A stretch of DNA of 64,000 bases from an uncultured Clostridia bacterium (GTDB lineage Bacteria; Bacillota; Clostridia; TANB77; CAG-508). The notes below the pieces were generated by a model. That model worked only from the letters and a program-made list of their open reading frames with translations. It made no database searches and was not told the DNA's origin. Below are positions 27,671 through 35,382 of the stretch, one piece after another. The stretch covers positions 393,925 through 457,924 of the forward strand of contig CAKPOF010000001.1 in NCBI GenBank assembly GCA_934169725.1, read 5' to 3'. Made by a program: the position numbers and the translations under genes. Positions within the stretch are counted from its first letter, which is position 1, and every line of letters starts with the position of its first letter.

Positions 27671-28459
27671 ATGGCAAGACGACGGCAAATTATATTTCCT
27701 AACAACGAAGTAAATATTAAAAAAACAATGGATGTAAAAGAAAATGTTGTTAAAAGAAGTGAAGAACAAAATAATGGGACATCAGAATATATGGCAGAAG
27801 TTGAAGAAAAAAATTTTGATCATGAAGAGCATGAGGAAATTAGAGTAAGAAGATCAACTTTAAAAAATATAATTATGGATAATGACTATTTTGATGAACC
27901 AGGATTGGTAGGTGTTTTTGGAAAAAATTACAAAGAAGAAATGGAAAGAGCGTTTGATGAATTAAAATACCCAAGTGAGTATCTAATATTAGAAAATATT
28001 GACACAACACAATGGATTCCAGGTGTAGATATTTATTCTATAATTTGTGCTGTATTGCTTAATTTAGTATATAGCAATACAGCAATGAGTGAATATCAGA
28101 GAAGATGGTATATAGGAGAACTAGGAAGAATTTCAAGTGCAACAGATGTGTCTTTACAATATGAATACAGTTCTATAGAGTGGCTTAAAGCTTTAAGTGA
28201 AAAGTTGAAAGTGGATGAAATGATAAAAAATGTATTAAATTATATTGTTAGAGATTTTCGTTTGTCAGTAATCATACCAATTGATTTCGGAGTCTCAGAA
28301 ATTAACGATGGGATACTGCGGAAACTAAATAAAATACGAACTCGTCAAGTGACATTTGTTGTTGGGTCGTTTATAAATATGAACATAGTAGATGCAAATC
28401 TAGGTAATTCTTTATTTTCATCTTATTTTAAGCGCTATAATATAATTAATGCTGACTGA
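27671..28459 (+). CDS. Unknown protein with N-terminal FPN motif, operon partner
   Basis: 262 residues; no family recognised. It begins MARRRQIIFPNNE, closely matching the start of the coiled-coil protein at 29617 (MPRKIQFPNRDG). A disordered, charged linker (residues 15-60) follows, then a folded domain with YPSEYLILENIDTTQWIPGV, IICAVLLNLVYSNTAMSEYQ and VIIPIDFGVSEIND. No signal peptide. It is the last gene before a terminator at about 28.5 kb, and has an AAAGGAG site. Confidence 0.65.
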   Translation: MARRRQIIFPNNEVNIKKTMDVKENVVKRSEEQNNGTSEYMAEVEEKNFDHEEHEEIRVRRSTLKNIIMDNDYFDEPGLVGVFGKNYKEEMERAFDELKYPSEYLILENIDTTQWIPGVDIYSIICAVLLNLVYSNTAMSEYQRRWYIGELGRISSATDVSLQYEYSSIEWLKALSEKLKVDEMIKNVLNYIVRDFRLSVIIPIDFGVSEINDGILRKLNKIRTRQVTFVVGSFINMNIVDANLGNSLFSSYFKRYNIINAD

Positions 28460-28494
28460 AATCATAAATTATTCGTAAACTAAATATTAACAAT

Positions 28495-28540
28495 AAAAAA
28501 ATAGTGTAATTATCAAATAATAATTACACTATTTTTTTAT
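28495..28540 (+). terminator. Terminator of the Ycf46-like operon
   Basis: Arms ATAGTGTAATTAT (28501-28513) and ATAATTACACTAT (28520-28532), extended by flanking A- and T-runs, are followed by a 7-base T-run. Confidence 0.9.
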
Positions 28541-28578
28541 ATATTGATACTAAAGTCATTGCCAATGTACATAAATAT

Positions 28579-28607
28579 TTGACAAAAAACACGAAACATA
28601 ATATACT
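28579..28607 (+). promoter_or_regulatory. Promoter of the second part of the cassette
   Basis: TTGACA (28579-28584), 17-base spacer, TATACT (28602-28607), 34 bases before the start at 28642. Confidence 0.75.
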
Positions 28608-28641
28608 AATAATACTTTGTTGTAAAAGGATGATAAAAAAT

Positions 28642-28950
28642 ATGAGAGATGACAATATAAAAAATTATAAAAAAATTAAGGAATTTGGTCAAAAATTAAA
28701 TGAATTAAAACCGTATATAAATAATGAAGAAATATTTGAATTTATTCAAGAAGACTTTGAAGAAATGAAAATGATACAAACAAATTTAAATTCTAAAGGA
28801 CTATTAGTAAAAGCATTTACAGAAAAAGAAATAACTAATGTAAAAATATCATTAGGCAAAAATGTGGGTGTAAATATAATAAATGTATATAGAATTATAG
28901 AAAATGAATTAAATACATGGAGAAATATATTTTTAGAGTTGAAAGGATAG
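28642..28950 (+). CDS. Small helical protein, unknown
   Basis: 102 residues from the ATG at 28642; longer in-frame starts would lie inside the promoter. The sequence is strongly helical and charged (DDNIKNYKKIKEFGQKLNEL, EEIFEFIQEDFEEMKMIQ, IINVYRIIENELNTWRNIF) with no membrane segment. Such a shape fits a helical-bundle partner protein. It is followed after 8 bases by the next gene and probably shares its transcript. Confidence 0.6.
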   Translation: MRDDNIKNYKKIKEFGQKLNELKPYINNEEIFEFIQEDFEEMKMIQTNLNSKGLLVKAFTEKEITNVKISLGKNVGVNIINVYRIIENELNTWRNIFLELKG

Positions 28951-28958
28951 GATAAAAA

Positions 28959-29585
28959 ATGAATGAAGAAAAAAGAATTAGCAAAGTAGAAGAAGAAAAA
29001 AATATAGACAAAGAAAATAATGAAAATGTAAAAAAAACAATAGACATTATAGGAAAACATATAGATTCATCTAAAACTCAAGAATATTTTAATTTTATAA
29101 AGGAGATTAGAAAATATCGAAAAAAAATAAATAAGAAAAAACAAAAACTAAAAAAGTGTAATATGTTGGAAAATGCATATTATGAAAAAAATGGTGCTAT
29201 AAATACGGAATTTAAAGATATGGTAGAAAATTATCCTATGAATAAAATAGATCCATGGTTTTGTAGTTATTATAGTGGTTCTGGAATAAATCAAAAATAT
29301 ATACCATACAATTTTGAGCCTGGAACAGTAGCATGGTATATTAAATGTGGAAATGAAGCAAAAAGATATATTGAACAGAAAATTTCAAGTTGTAGTCGCG
29401 CAAGAGCTAAGATAGGAGAAGAAAAGATAAAGCTAAACTTAGAATTTATCAAAGAACATTATATTTTATTAAATACATTAATTATGACAGATATATTAGA
29501 ATATTATGATAATGAATTAGAATATTGGAAAGGTTATTTAAAAGAAATAGTAGAAGAAATTGATAGAGTAGAGGAACTTGAATAA
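28959..29585 (+). CDS. Helical protein, unknown
   Basis: 208 residues; no family recognised. It has a charged N-terminus (about 1-60, predicted helical: FIKEIRKYRKKINKKKQKLK), then a central part with aromatic residues (KIDPWFCSYYSGSGINQKYI, FEPGTVAWYIKCGNEAKRYI), and a long C-terminal helical region ending in EEIDRVEELE. Some cysteines (CSSR-type SSCSRARAK) are present but form no known site. It sits between two other cassette genes with gaps of 8 and 31 bases. Confidence 0.6.
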   Translation: MNEEKRISKVEEEKNIDKENNENVKKTIDIIGKHIDSSKTQEYFNFIKEIRKYRKKINKKKQKLKKCNMLENAYYEKNGAINTEFKDMVENYPMNKIDPWFCSYYSGSGINQKYIPYNFEPGTVAWYIKCGNEAKRYIEQKISSCSRARAKIGEEKIKLNLEFIKEHYILLNTLIMTDILEYYDNELEYWKGYLKEIVEEIDRVEELE

Positions 29586-29616
29586 AATATTTTAGAAAGT
29601 AAGGGTGAAATAAAAT

Positions 29617-30804
29617 ATGCCAAGAAAGATACAATTTCCAAATAGAGATGGAAAGGAAAAAACTCCAATAATGGAGAAGTTCAAAGAGGAAGCTAGAATA
29701 GAAGTTTTAAAAAATATAGATGAAGAAATATGTAGAATGAAAGAAAAGGCTGAAGAAGAAATTGGTGAGATGAAGAGAAATGCAGAATTAGAATTGGAAA
29801 AAAAAGAAAAGGAAATGAAAAAAGCAGTAAAACAAGAAAAAGAAAAAATAAGTTTGGAGTTTATGAAAAAAAAACAAAATTTAGAAGATGAGATAAAACA
29901 AGAGTGGGAAAAAATAGAAATTGAAAAAAAGAATAATAATGAAAAATTAATGAAAAGAGAAAAGGAATTAGAAAAATTTGAAAATCAAATAAAACGAAAA
30001 AATGAAAATATTAAAGAACAAATAAAAAAAGCTAATTTGGATACCGCTGAATACAAAATATTGTATGACGAAAATGAATATTTAAAAAAAACATTAAAGA
30101 AATATCAAAATGAAATAGATATGATAAAAAAAAGACAATTAACACAAAGTAAAAGTATCAATAAAGATGATAATAGTATGTTTGAAGAGAGTATATTTGA
30201 TAAAATTAACAAAGAAGATATAACAAAAATTGGTCAAATAATTTTAGGTGAAAATATCAGTAAAAATAATTTCGAAAAATTATCAAGTCGTTATAATGAT
30301 GAACGAATTTTTTCAGATGGAATATTATTAGAAAATGGTAATAAAACATCAATAATTGTTATACCAAACGAGGAAGAAAATAATAAATATGAATTCTACT
30401 CAAATATGCCCGTTATCACAAAATATAATTTACTTTGTATTGCCAATTTTTGTTTACAAATATACAAAGTTGATGTTAAATTACCAGAAATAGAGAAAAA
30501 TAAAGGGATATCATTAGAAGCTCTTTTATATAGCGAGGAAGAACCAACAGAATTTAAAAATTGTAATTATGAAGTGTTGAATCCAAGTACATACAAAATG
30601 AAATATGATAACAAGCAATTTACAAATTATGCTCTTTTGGCAATTGCAATGTACAATGATTTGAATTGTTCAAAAAAAAATATTTCAAAGAAAAAATTAA
30701 AAAAAGTGGAAGAAAAAGCCTTAATAGAAAGTTTAAGATTATCTGGAAACAAAAATTTTATAAATGATATTGATGATGATGTGATTGAGCAGGAAGAAAG
30801 ATAA
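29617..30804 (+). CDS. Coiled-coil protein with N-terminal FPN motif
   Basis: 395 residues. It starts MPRKIQFPNRDG, the same kind of N-terminus as the 27671 product. Residues about 20-165 form a long, almost uninterrupted coiled coil (KEKAEEEIGEMKRNAELELE and similar heptad-like Lys/Glu stretches). A globular domain follows (about 200-350: GILLENGNKTSIIVIPNEEE, NLLCIANFCLQIYKVDVKLP, TNYALLAIAMYNDLNCS) and an acidic tail. The C-terminal domain is unknown. A terminator lies 78 bases downstream, closing the cassette. Confidence 0.65.
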   Translation: MPRKIQFPNRDGKEKTPIMEKFKEEARIEVLKNIDEEICRMKEKAEEEIGEMKRNAELELEKKEKEMKKAVKQEKEKISLEFMKKKQNLEDEIKQEWEKIEIEKKNNNEKLMKREKELEKFENQIKRKNENIKEQIKKANLDTAEYKILYDENEYLKKTLKKYQNEIDMIKKRQLTQSKSINKDDNSMFEESIFDKINKEDITKIGQIILGENISKNNFEKLSSRYNDERIFSDGILLENGNKTSIIVIPNEEENNKYEFYSNMPVITKYNLLCIANFCLQIYKVDVKLPEIEKNKGISLEALLYSEEEPTEFKNCNYEVLNPSTYKMKYDNKQFTNYALLAIAMYNDLNCSKKNISKKKLKKVEEKALIESLRLSGNKNFINDIDDDVIEQEER

Positions 30805-30881
30805 GTATTTTTATGTAATATAAAATGAATATTGAAATAGTTGGTAATTTATATATTATTAGTTATTAAAATTAATTTTAT

Positions 30882-30925
30882 AAAAGCATATATTGAATCA
30901 ATAAGATTTAATATATGCTTTTTGC
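30882..30925 (+). terminator. Terminator closing the 28.6-30.8 kb transcript
   Basis: Arms AAAAGCATATATTGAATC (30882-30899) and GATTTAATATATGCTTTT (30905-30922) pair along 18 positions with one G-U; T-run follows. Confidence 0.88.
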
Positions 30926-30953
30926 ATAGGGGGTAAAAACGATTACATTAAAC

Positions 30954-32810
30954 TTAAATCTCTATTTTAGGCTGATATTTTTCAAGCCACATATTAACCT
31001 GACACAAATAAGCCATAAGTTGAGGACCATTCATAAGTTGCCCAAACCAAGGTCTAGAAAAACTAGAACCATTAGTTTTTAATATATCTAAAATATACTC
31101 TCTGTTTAATAAAGTATTGATGGGAGCAGACTTATCTTTCATAATATTTGTCAACATTTCTTTTACCTTAGATAAATAATTTGGATTATGTGTTTTGGGA
31201 TATGGGGATTTCTTTCTATCTACGATTTCTGCTGGAAGAAAATCTTTACATACATATCGTAATAATCCTTTTTCACGTCCATTTAAGGCTTTCATTTCCC
31301 AAGGGATGTTCCAAACATATTCTGCTAATCTATAATCACAAAATGGAACACGTAATTCTAAACCATTGTACATTGCCATTCTATCAGAACGATCTAATAA
31401 TGTTTGCATAAACCAATTTAAAGTTAAATAAGAGATTTTTCTTTTTTCCTTAGTTTCTTTAGAATCAGTATCTAATATTTCAACTTCTTTTAAGCTTTCA
31501 TTATATCTAAAATCAATGTATTCTTTTAGATTTATTTTTGTATTTAATTGAGGATTCAATAATTTTTGTCTTTCTGCAATAGCAATAGACCAAGGAAAAG
31601 TACCGCTTTTTAATGCATCATCTCTAAAAAACCATGGATATCCACCAAAAATTTCATCTGCACATTCACCTGTTAATGCAACTGTTTTTTCTTTTTTTAC
31701 ATATTTACAAAATAGTAAAAGAGATGAATCAATATCAGCCATTCCTGGCATATCTCTTGCAATCATGCTATCATATAGGTATGAGGCGAGTTCAGGAGTA
31801 TCAATTATAATATTGTGATGATTGGTATGTAAGTTCTTACACATCAAATTTATATAGTAATTATCAGAATTAGGTTGAAAATCTGTTTTTACGAAGTTTT
31901 TATCATTATCTACATAATCAATAGAATATGTATCTAAAGGCGGTAATTTTTGATTTTGATAATAATCAGAGGCAAATTTTGTTATAATGCTTGAATCTAA
32001 ACCACCTGATAAAAAAGTACATAATGGTACATCAGAAACTAATTGTTTTATGATAGCATCATTTAAAAGAAATTTTAATTTTTCACATGTTTGAGCTAAA
32101 TTTTCGTGGTGTTCTTTTGATTTTAATTTCCAATAGCACTTAGTTTTTAATCCATATTCATTGAAAATAGCATAATGGGCAGGTTTTAATTCATAAATAT
32201 TTTTAAATATTGTTGTTCCAGGAGTATGACTAGGACCAATACCAAGTAATTCAGATATACCTTGTGAGTTTAAAATCTTTTCTATTTTAGGATATTCAAA
32301 TAGAGCTTTGATTTCTGAACCAAAAACCAAAGTATTATCAACTATAGAGTAAAATAAAGGTTTTACTCCAAAATGATCTCTTGCCATAAACAGTTCATTA
32401 TTTTTTGTATTCCAAATTACAAAAGAAAAAATACCATTTAAATGTTTAACAATATTATTTCCAAAATGTATATAACCTTTTAGAAGAACTTCTGTATCGC
32501 AATGGCCATTAAAAGAAAAACCATTTGAAATAAGTATTTCTTTTATTTCATTTGTATTATATATCTGACCATTATAGCATATGACATAATTACCATAAGA
32601 ATAATGTTCAATCATTGGTTGTTTACCACCATCTGGATCAATAACGATTAATCTTTTGTGAGCTAGGCATACATTTTTAGTAACATAGTAACCATCTTCA
32701 TCCGGACCTCTTTTATACAATGTTTCGTTCATGTTTTTTAATATATTTTTAGAATCTACTATATTAGTAAATTTCTTTTTTATATTAACAAAGCCTGTAA
32801 AACCACACAT
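30954..32810 (-). CDS. asnB: Asparagine synthase (glutamine-hydrolysing) AsnB
   Basis: AsnB transfers the amide of glutamine to aspartate using ATP. The 618-residue protein starts MCGFTGF; removal of Met exposes the nucleophile Cys2. The ATG follows AGGAGGTAAACAT; the longer in-frame start has no site. The N-terminal glutaminase contains RGPDEDGYY and VICYNGQIYN. The synthetase domain has the PP-loop LCTFLSGGLDSSIITKFA (about 270), ALTGECADEIFGGYPW and LRVPFCDYRLAEYVW. MITE-like copy E begins 36 bases upstream of this start, so the promoter must lie in or beyond the repeat. Confidence 0.96.
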   Translation of the reverse strand: MCGFTGFVNIKKKFTNIVDSKNILKNMNETLYKRGPDEDGYYVTKNVCLAHKRLIVIDPDGGKQPMIEHYSYGNYVICYNGQIYNTNEIKEILISNGFSFNGHCDTEVLLKGYIHFGNNIVKHLNGIFSFVIWNTKNNELFMARDHFGVKPLFYSIVDNTLVFGSEIKALFEYPKIEKILNSQGISELLGIGPSHTPGTTIFKNIYELKPAHYAIFNEYGLKTKCYWKLKSKEHHENLAQTCEKLKFLLNDAIIKQLVSDVPLCTFLSGGLDSSIITKFASDYYQNQKLPPLDTYSIDYVDNDKNFVKTDFQPNSDNYYINLMCKNLHTNHHNIIIDTPELASYLYDSMIARDMPGMADIDSSLLLFCKYVKKEKTVALTGECADEIFGGYPWFFRDDALKSGTFPWSIAIAERQKLLNPQLNTKINLKEYIDFRYNESLKEVEILDTDSKETKEKRKISYLTLNWFMQTLLDRSDRMAMYNGLELRVPFCDYRLAEYVWNIPWEMKALNGREKGLLRYVCKDFLPAEIVDRKKSPYPKTHNPNYLSKVKEMLTNIMKDKSAPINTLLNREYILDILKTNGSSFSRPWFGQLMNGPQLMAYLCQVNMWLEKYQPKIEI

Positions 32811-32846
32811 ATGTTTACCTCCTATTAAAATTGTTAGCATTTAATA

Positions 32847-33046
32847 GTTACAATTCAAGGTTTATAAAATAAAGTATTTTAAAATTTAATAATATATTGT
32901 TTTTTTATACCTTGGTGTCGCAAACCACATATTAAAATTACTAGTATGTAGTTTGCTCCAATTCGCACTCGCATTTGCTCATTTGGTAGCTTACGCGGTA
33001 TTTCAAAACAATATATTATTAAATATTTTAAACTGAGAATTGCAAC
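32847..33046. repeat. MITE-like repeat, copy E with perfect target duplication
   Basis: Exactly 200 bp, bounded by GTTACAATTC (left) and GAATTGCAAC (right). It is flanked by identical octamers ATTTAATA at 32839-32846 and 33047-33054, abutting both ends. Inner inverted repeats are TTTAATAATATATTGTTTT and AAAACAATATATTATTAAA. The core contains ACCTTGGTGTCGCAAACCAC and GCTTACGCGGTATTTC. This copy best defines the unit. It lies between the divergent asnB and 33113 genes. Confidence 0.93.
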
Positions 33047-33112
33047 ATTTAATATTATAATATTATAATATGCAATAAAACAAATAAAATTTATTGATTT
33101 TAAAAGAAAGTT

Positions 33113-33697
33113 ATGGTAAACTTAATGATGGTGAAAAAAATGAAGTTAAAAAATATATTGAAAAACGTTGTAAAACATTTTATATTAATAACCAGACATA
33201 GATGGTTAGTTTTTAAGTTGTGCTGTAAAGTTGGGTTACCTTGGAGAGGATTAATGCATGATTTATCTAAATACTCACCAACAGAATTTTTTGAGAGTGT
33301 TAAATATTATCAAGGTAATTGTTCTCCTATATCTGCTGCTAAGAAAGATAAGGGATATTCAGAATCATGGTTACATCATAAGGGAAGAAATAAACATCAT
33401 AGTGAATATTGGATAGATTTAACGGCAAATGAAAAGACACCAATTATGCCATATAAATATGTAGCTGAAATGTTATGTGATAAAATGGCAGCTGGGATGG
33501 TTTATCAAGGAAAAAATTGGAATAAAGAATATCAATTGGAATATTGGAAAAAAGAAAGAGAACAAACATTAATAAATGAAAAAATTGAAAAAATAATTAC
33601 TGAATTTTTAACACAAGTGAGTATAGATGGATTAGACAAAGCATTAACTAGAAAAAATTTAAAATATTTATATAAAAAATATTGTGGCAATAGTTGA
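33113..33697 (+). CDS. DUF5662-family protein
   Basis: About 194 residues (the start is uncertain; several ATGs lie within the first 30 bases). The diagnostic part is HRWLVFKLCCKVGLPWRGLM followed by HDLSKYSPTEFFESVKYYQG and the His-rich HHKGRNKHHSEYWID. This conserved His/Asp set suggests an HD-like metal site, but the family has no assigned function that I know of. A basic N-terminus is present, without a signal peptide. The rpmF promoter begins at its stop codon. Confidence 0.78.
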   Translation: MVNLMMVKKMKLKNILKNVVKHFILITRHRWLVFKLCCKVGLPWRGLMHDLSKYSPTEFFESVKYYQGNCSPISAAKKDKGYSESWLHHKGRNKHHSEYWIDLTANEKTPIMPYKYVAEMLCDKMAAGMVYQGKNWNKEYQLEYWKKEREQTLINEKIEKIITEFLTQVSIDGLDKALTRKNLKYLYKKYCGNS

Positions 33698-33722
33698 CAA
33701 AAAATAAAAATACTTGTATAAT
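33694..33722 (+). promoter_or_regulatory. rpmF promoter
   Basis: TTGACA (33694-33699), 17-base spacer, TATAAT (33717-33722): full consensus, 70 bases before the L32 start, overlapping the end of the preceding gene. Confidence 0.85.
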
Positions 33723-33791
33723 CTTATAGTGATTAATTTGCCAAAAATAACAATAGATATATACATATATCTTAAACAAGGAGGGATTTAG

Positions 33792-33983
33792 ATGGCACAA
33801 CCAAAAAGAAGATGGTCTAAAGCAAGAACACATGCAAAGAGATCAACATGGAAAAAAGAACAACCAACATATACAAGTTGTCCACATTGTCACGAACCAG
33901 TAATGCCACATAGAGTATGCAAAAACTGTGGATATTATGATGGAAAAGAAGTAATTGCTAAAAAAGAAAATGAAAGTGCATAA
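33792..33983 (+). CDS. rpmF: 50S ribosomal protein L32
   Basis: 63 residues with the L32 start MAQPKRRWSKARTHAKRSTW and a zinc ribbon of two CxxC pairs (SCPHCHEP and VCKNCGYYDGKEV). Strong AAGGAGG site. It stands alone with its own promoter and terminator; the usual upstream YceD gene is absent here. Confidence 0.97.
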   Translation: MAQPKRRWSKARTHAKRSTWKKEQPTYTSCPHCHEPVMPHRVCKNCGYYDGKEVIAKKENESA

Positions 33984-34001
33984 TTAATAAGGAGAGAAAG
34001 G

Positions 34002-34026
34002 TAGTACTTTTTAAGTACTATTTTTT
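34002..34026 (+). terminator. Terminator after rpmF
   Basis: Arms TAGTACTT (34002-34009) and AAGTACTA (34013-34020) with a 3-base loop, followed by TTTTTTGC. Confidence 0.8.
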
Positions 34027-34047
34027 GCATTATTGGAGGTGTATACT

Positions 34048-34641
34048 ATGCCTAAAGTTACATTTTATAATTTGAAAGAAGAAAAAAAGCAGAAAATAGA
34101 AAATGCAATAGAAAAGGAATTAAAAAGAAACTTTTTTGAGAAAGTATCAATAAGTAGTATTATTGAAGATGCTGATATACCGAGAGGAAGTTTTTATCAA
34201 TATTTTGAAGATAAAGATGATGCATTAATGTATGTTATACAAAAATATATTAATAGTTCAAAAAAACAAATAGAACAAATATTAATACAAAATAATGGTG
34301 ATATATTTAAGACTACAACTAATTTATATACAAAATTTATAGATAGAGATTGTAATGAATCTGAAATAAAATTATTCCAAAACATAGTAAACAAATTAAG
34401 AAATGAAAATATTAGTGTATTTAAAAATATACACCCAAAACAAGAGTATCAAATAAGTAATATAGATATAAAAATGTTAAATATTAAAAATGAAGAAGAT
34501 TTAGATGCAATAATTAGAATATTGTCATGTGTTTTAAGAGATAAACTAATAAGAGTAATGCGTAAAAAGGTTTCAAAAGAAGAGGGAAAGAAAGAATTAG
34601 TAAATGAAATAGAGATATTAAAAAATGGAATGACAAAATAA
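34048..34641 (+). CDS. TetR-family transcriptional regulator
   Basis: 197 residues. The N-terminal 55 residues fit the TetR helix-turn-helix (KIENAIEKELKRNFFEKVSI, then SSIIEDADIPRGSFYQYFED). The C-terminal ligand domain is divergent. Start chosen at the ATG at 34048, 9 bases after GGAGG. The next gene (DUF308 membrane protein) is a plausible target, but no operator palindrome was identified. Confidence 0.9.
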   Translation: MPKVTFYNLKEEKKQKIENAIEKELKRNFFEKVSISSIIEDADIPRGSFYQYFEDKDDALMYVIQKYINSSKKQIEQILIQNNGDIFKTTTNLYTKFIDRDCNESEIKLFQNIVNKLRNENISVFKNIHPKQEYQISNIDIKMLNIKNEEDLDAIIRILSCVLRDKLIRVMRKKVSKEEGKKELVNEIEILKNGMTK

Positions 34642-34730
34642 TACAAAAAATTTAAAAAAATATGTACAATTTATTTATTTTATGATATTATTTTTTAAGA
34701 TAAAATACAAAAGAAAGAGAGGGAGAAAAA

Positions 34731-35264
34731 ATGTTCGAAAAATTTTTAAAAAGAGCTAATTGGACAGATATAGTTATATCTATACTTTTTGCATTATTAG
34801 GAATTCTTTTAATAGCAAAACCTGAAGAGATGAAATCTGTTATATCAATTTTATTAGGAATTGTATTATTTGCAATGGGATTTTTAAAAATGGTAGACTA
34901 TTTTACTTCAAAAGATAAAGAAGATTATCTTTTGACGATTGCTTTAGTTTCAGTAGTATTAGGAGTTATTTCTTTATTCTGTGCAGATCTTATAACAGAT
35001 ATATTTAGAGCTTTATTAGGGGTTTGGATTATAGTATCAGGTGTAAGAAATTTTCAAACAACTTTGGTATGGAAAGATGTTAAATCTAAATTATGGACAA
35101 CTACAGTAATCTGTTCTTTATTAATGATAATTGCAGGTATAACTGTTTTAGTAAGTACTACATTAGCTTTTAGACTTGTTGGAATTGTTATTCTTATATA
35201 TGCAGTATTAGATATCATTTCAAGAGCTATATTTATAAAAGAAGTTCAAGATTACTTAGATTAA
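34731..35264 (+). CDS. DUF308/HdeD-like membrane protein
   Basis: 177 residues with six predicted membrane helices in three similar hairpins, for example IVISILFALLGILLIAKPEE, ISILLGIVLFAMGFLKMVDY and VVLGVISLFCADLITDIFRA. This pattern and the LLGVWIIVSGVRNFQ stretch fit the DUF308 family, to which E. coli HdeD belongs. The function is not known. Preceded by GAGAGGGAG and followed by a terminator; it lies 89 bases after the TetR gene. Confidence 0.85.
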   Translation: MFEKFLKRANWTDIVISILFALLGILLIAKPEEMKSVISILLGIVLFAMGFLKMVDYFTSKDKEDYLLTIALVSVVLGVISLFCADLITDIFRALLGVWIIVSGVRNFQTTLVWKDVKSKLWTTTVICSLLMIIAGITVLVSTTLAFRLVGIVILIYAVLDIISRAIFIKEVQDYLD

Positions 35265-35280
35265 TAATTTAATAAAATAA

Positions 35281-35320
35281 AAAACTAAATTTGTAATAAA
35301 ATAGCAAGTTTAGTTTTTTT
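35281..35320 (+). terminator. Terminator after the DUF308 gene
   Basis: Arms AAAACTAAATTTG (35281-35293) and CAAGTTTAGTTTT (35305-35317) pair with one G-U and lead into a T-run. Confidence 0.85.
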
Positions 35321-35382
35321 TGACAAAAATATATAGTTATGATATTTATTAACATAGATTTTATTTGATGGGAGTGATATAT

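Noticed and set aside
28579..28641. Longer start for the 102-residue protein
   Set aside because: It would place the start inside the promoter boxes and has no ribosome-binding site.
32811..33112. T-box or amino-acid riboswitch upstream of asnB
   Set aside because: The space is filled by MITE-like copy E; no T-box sequence (AGGGTGG-like) or terminator/antiterminator pair was found.
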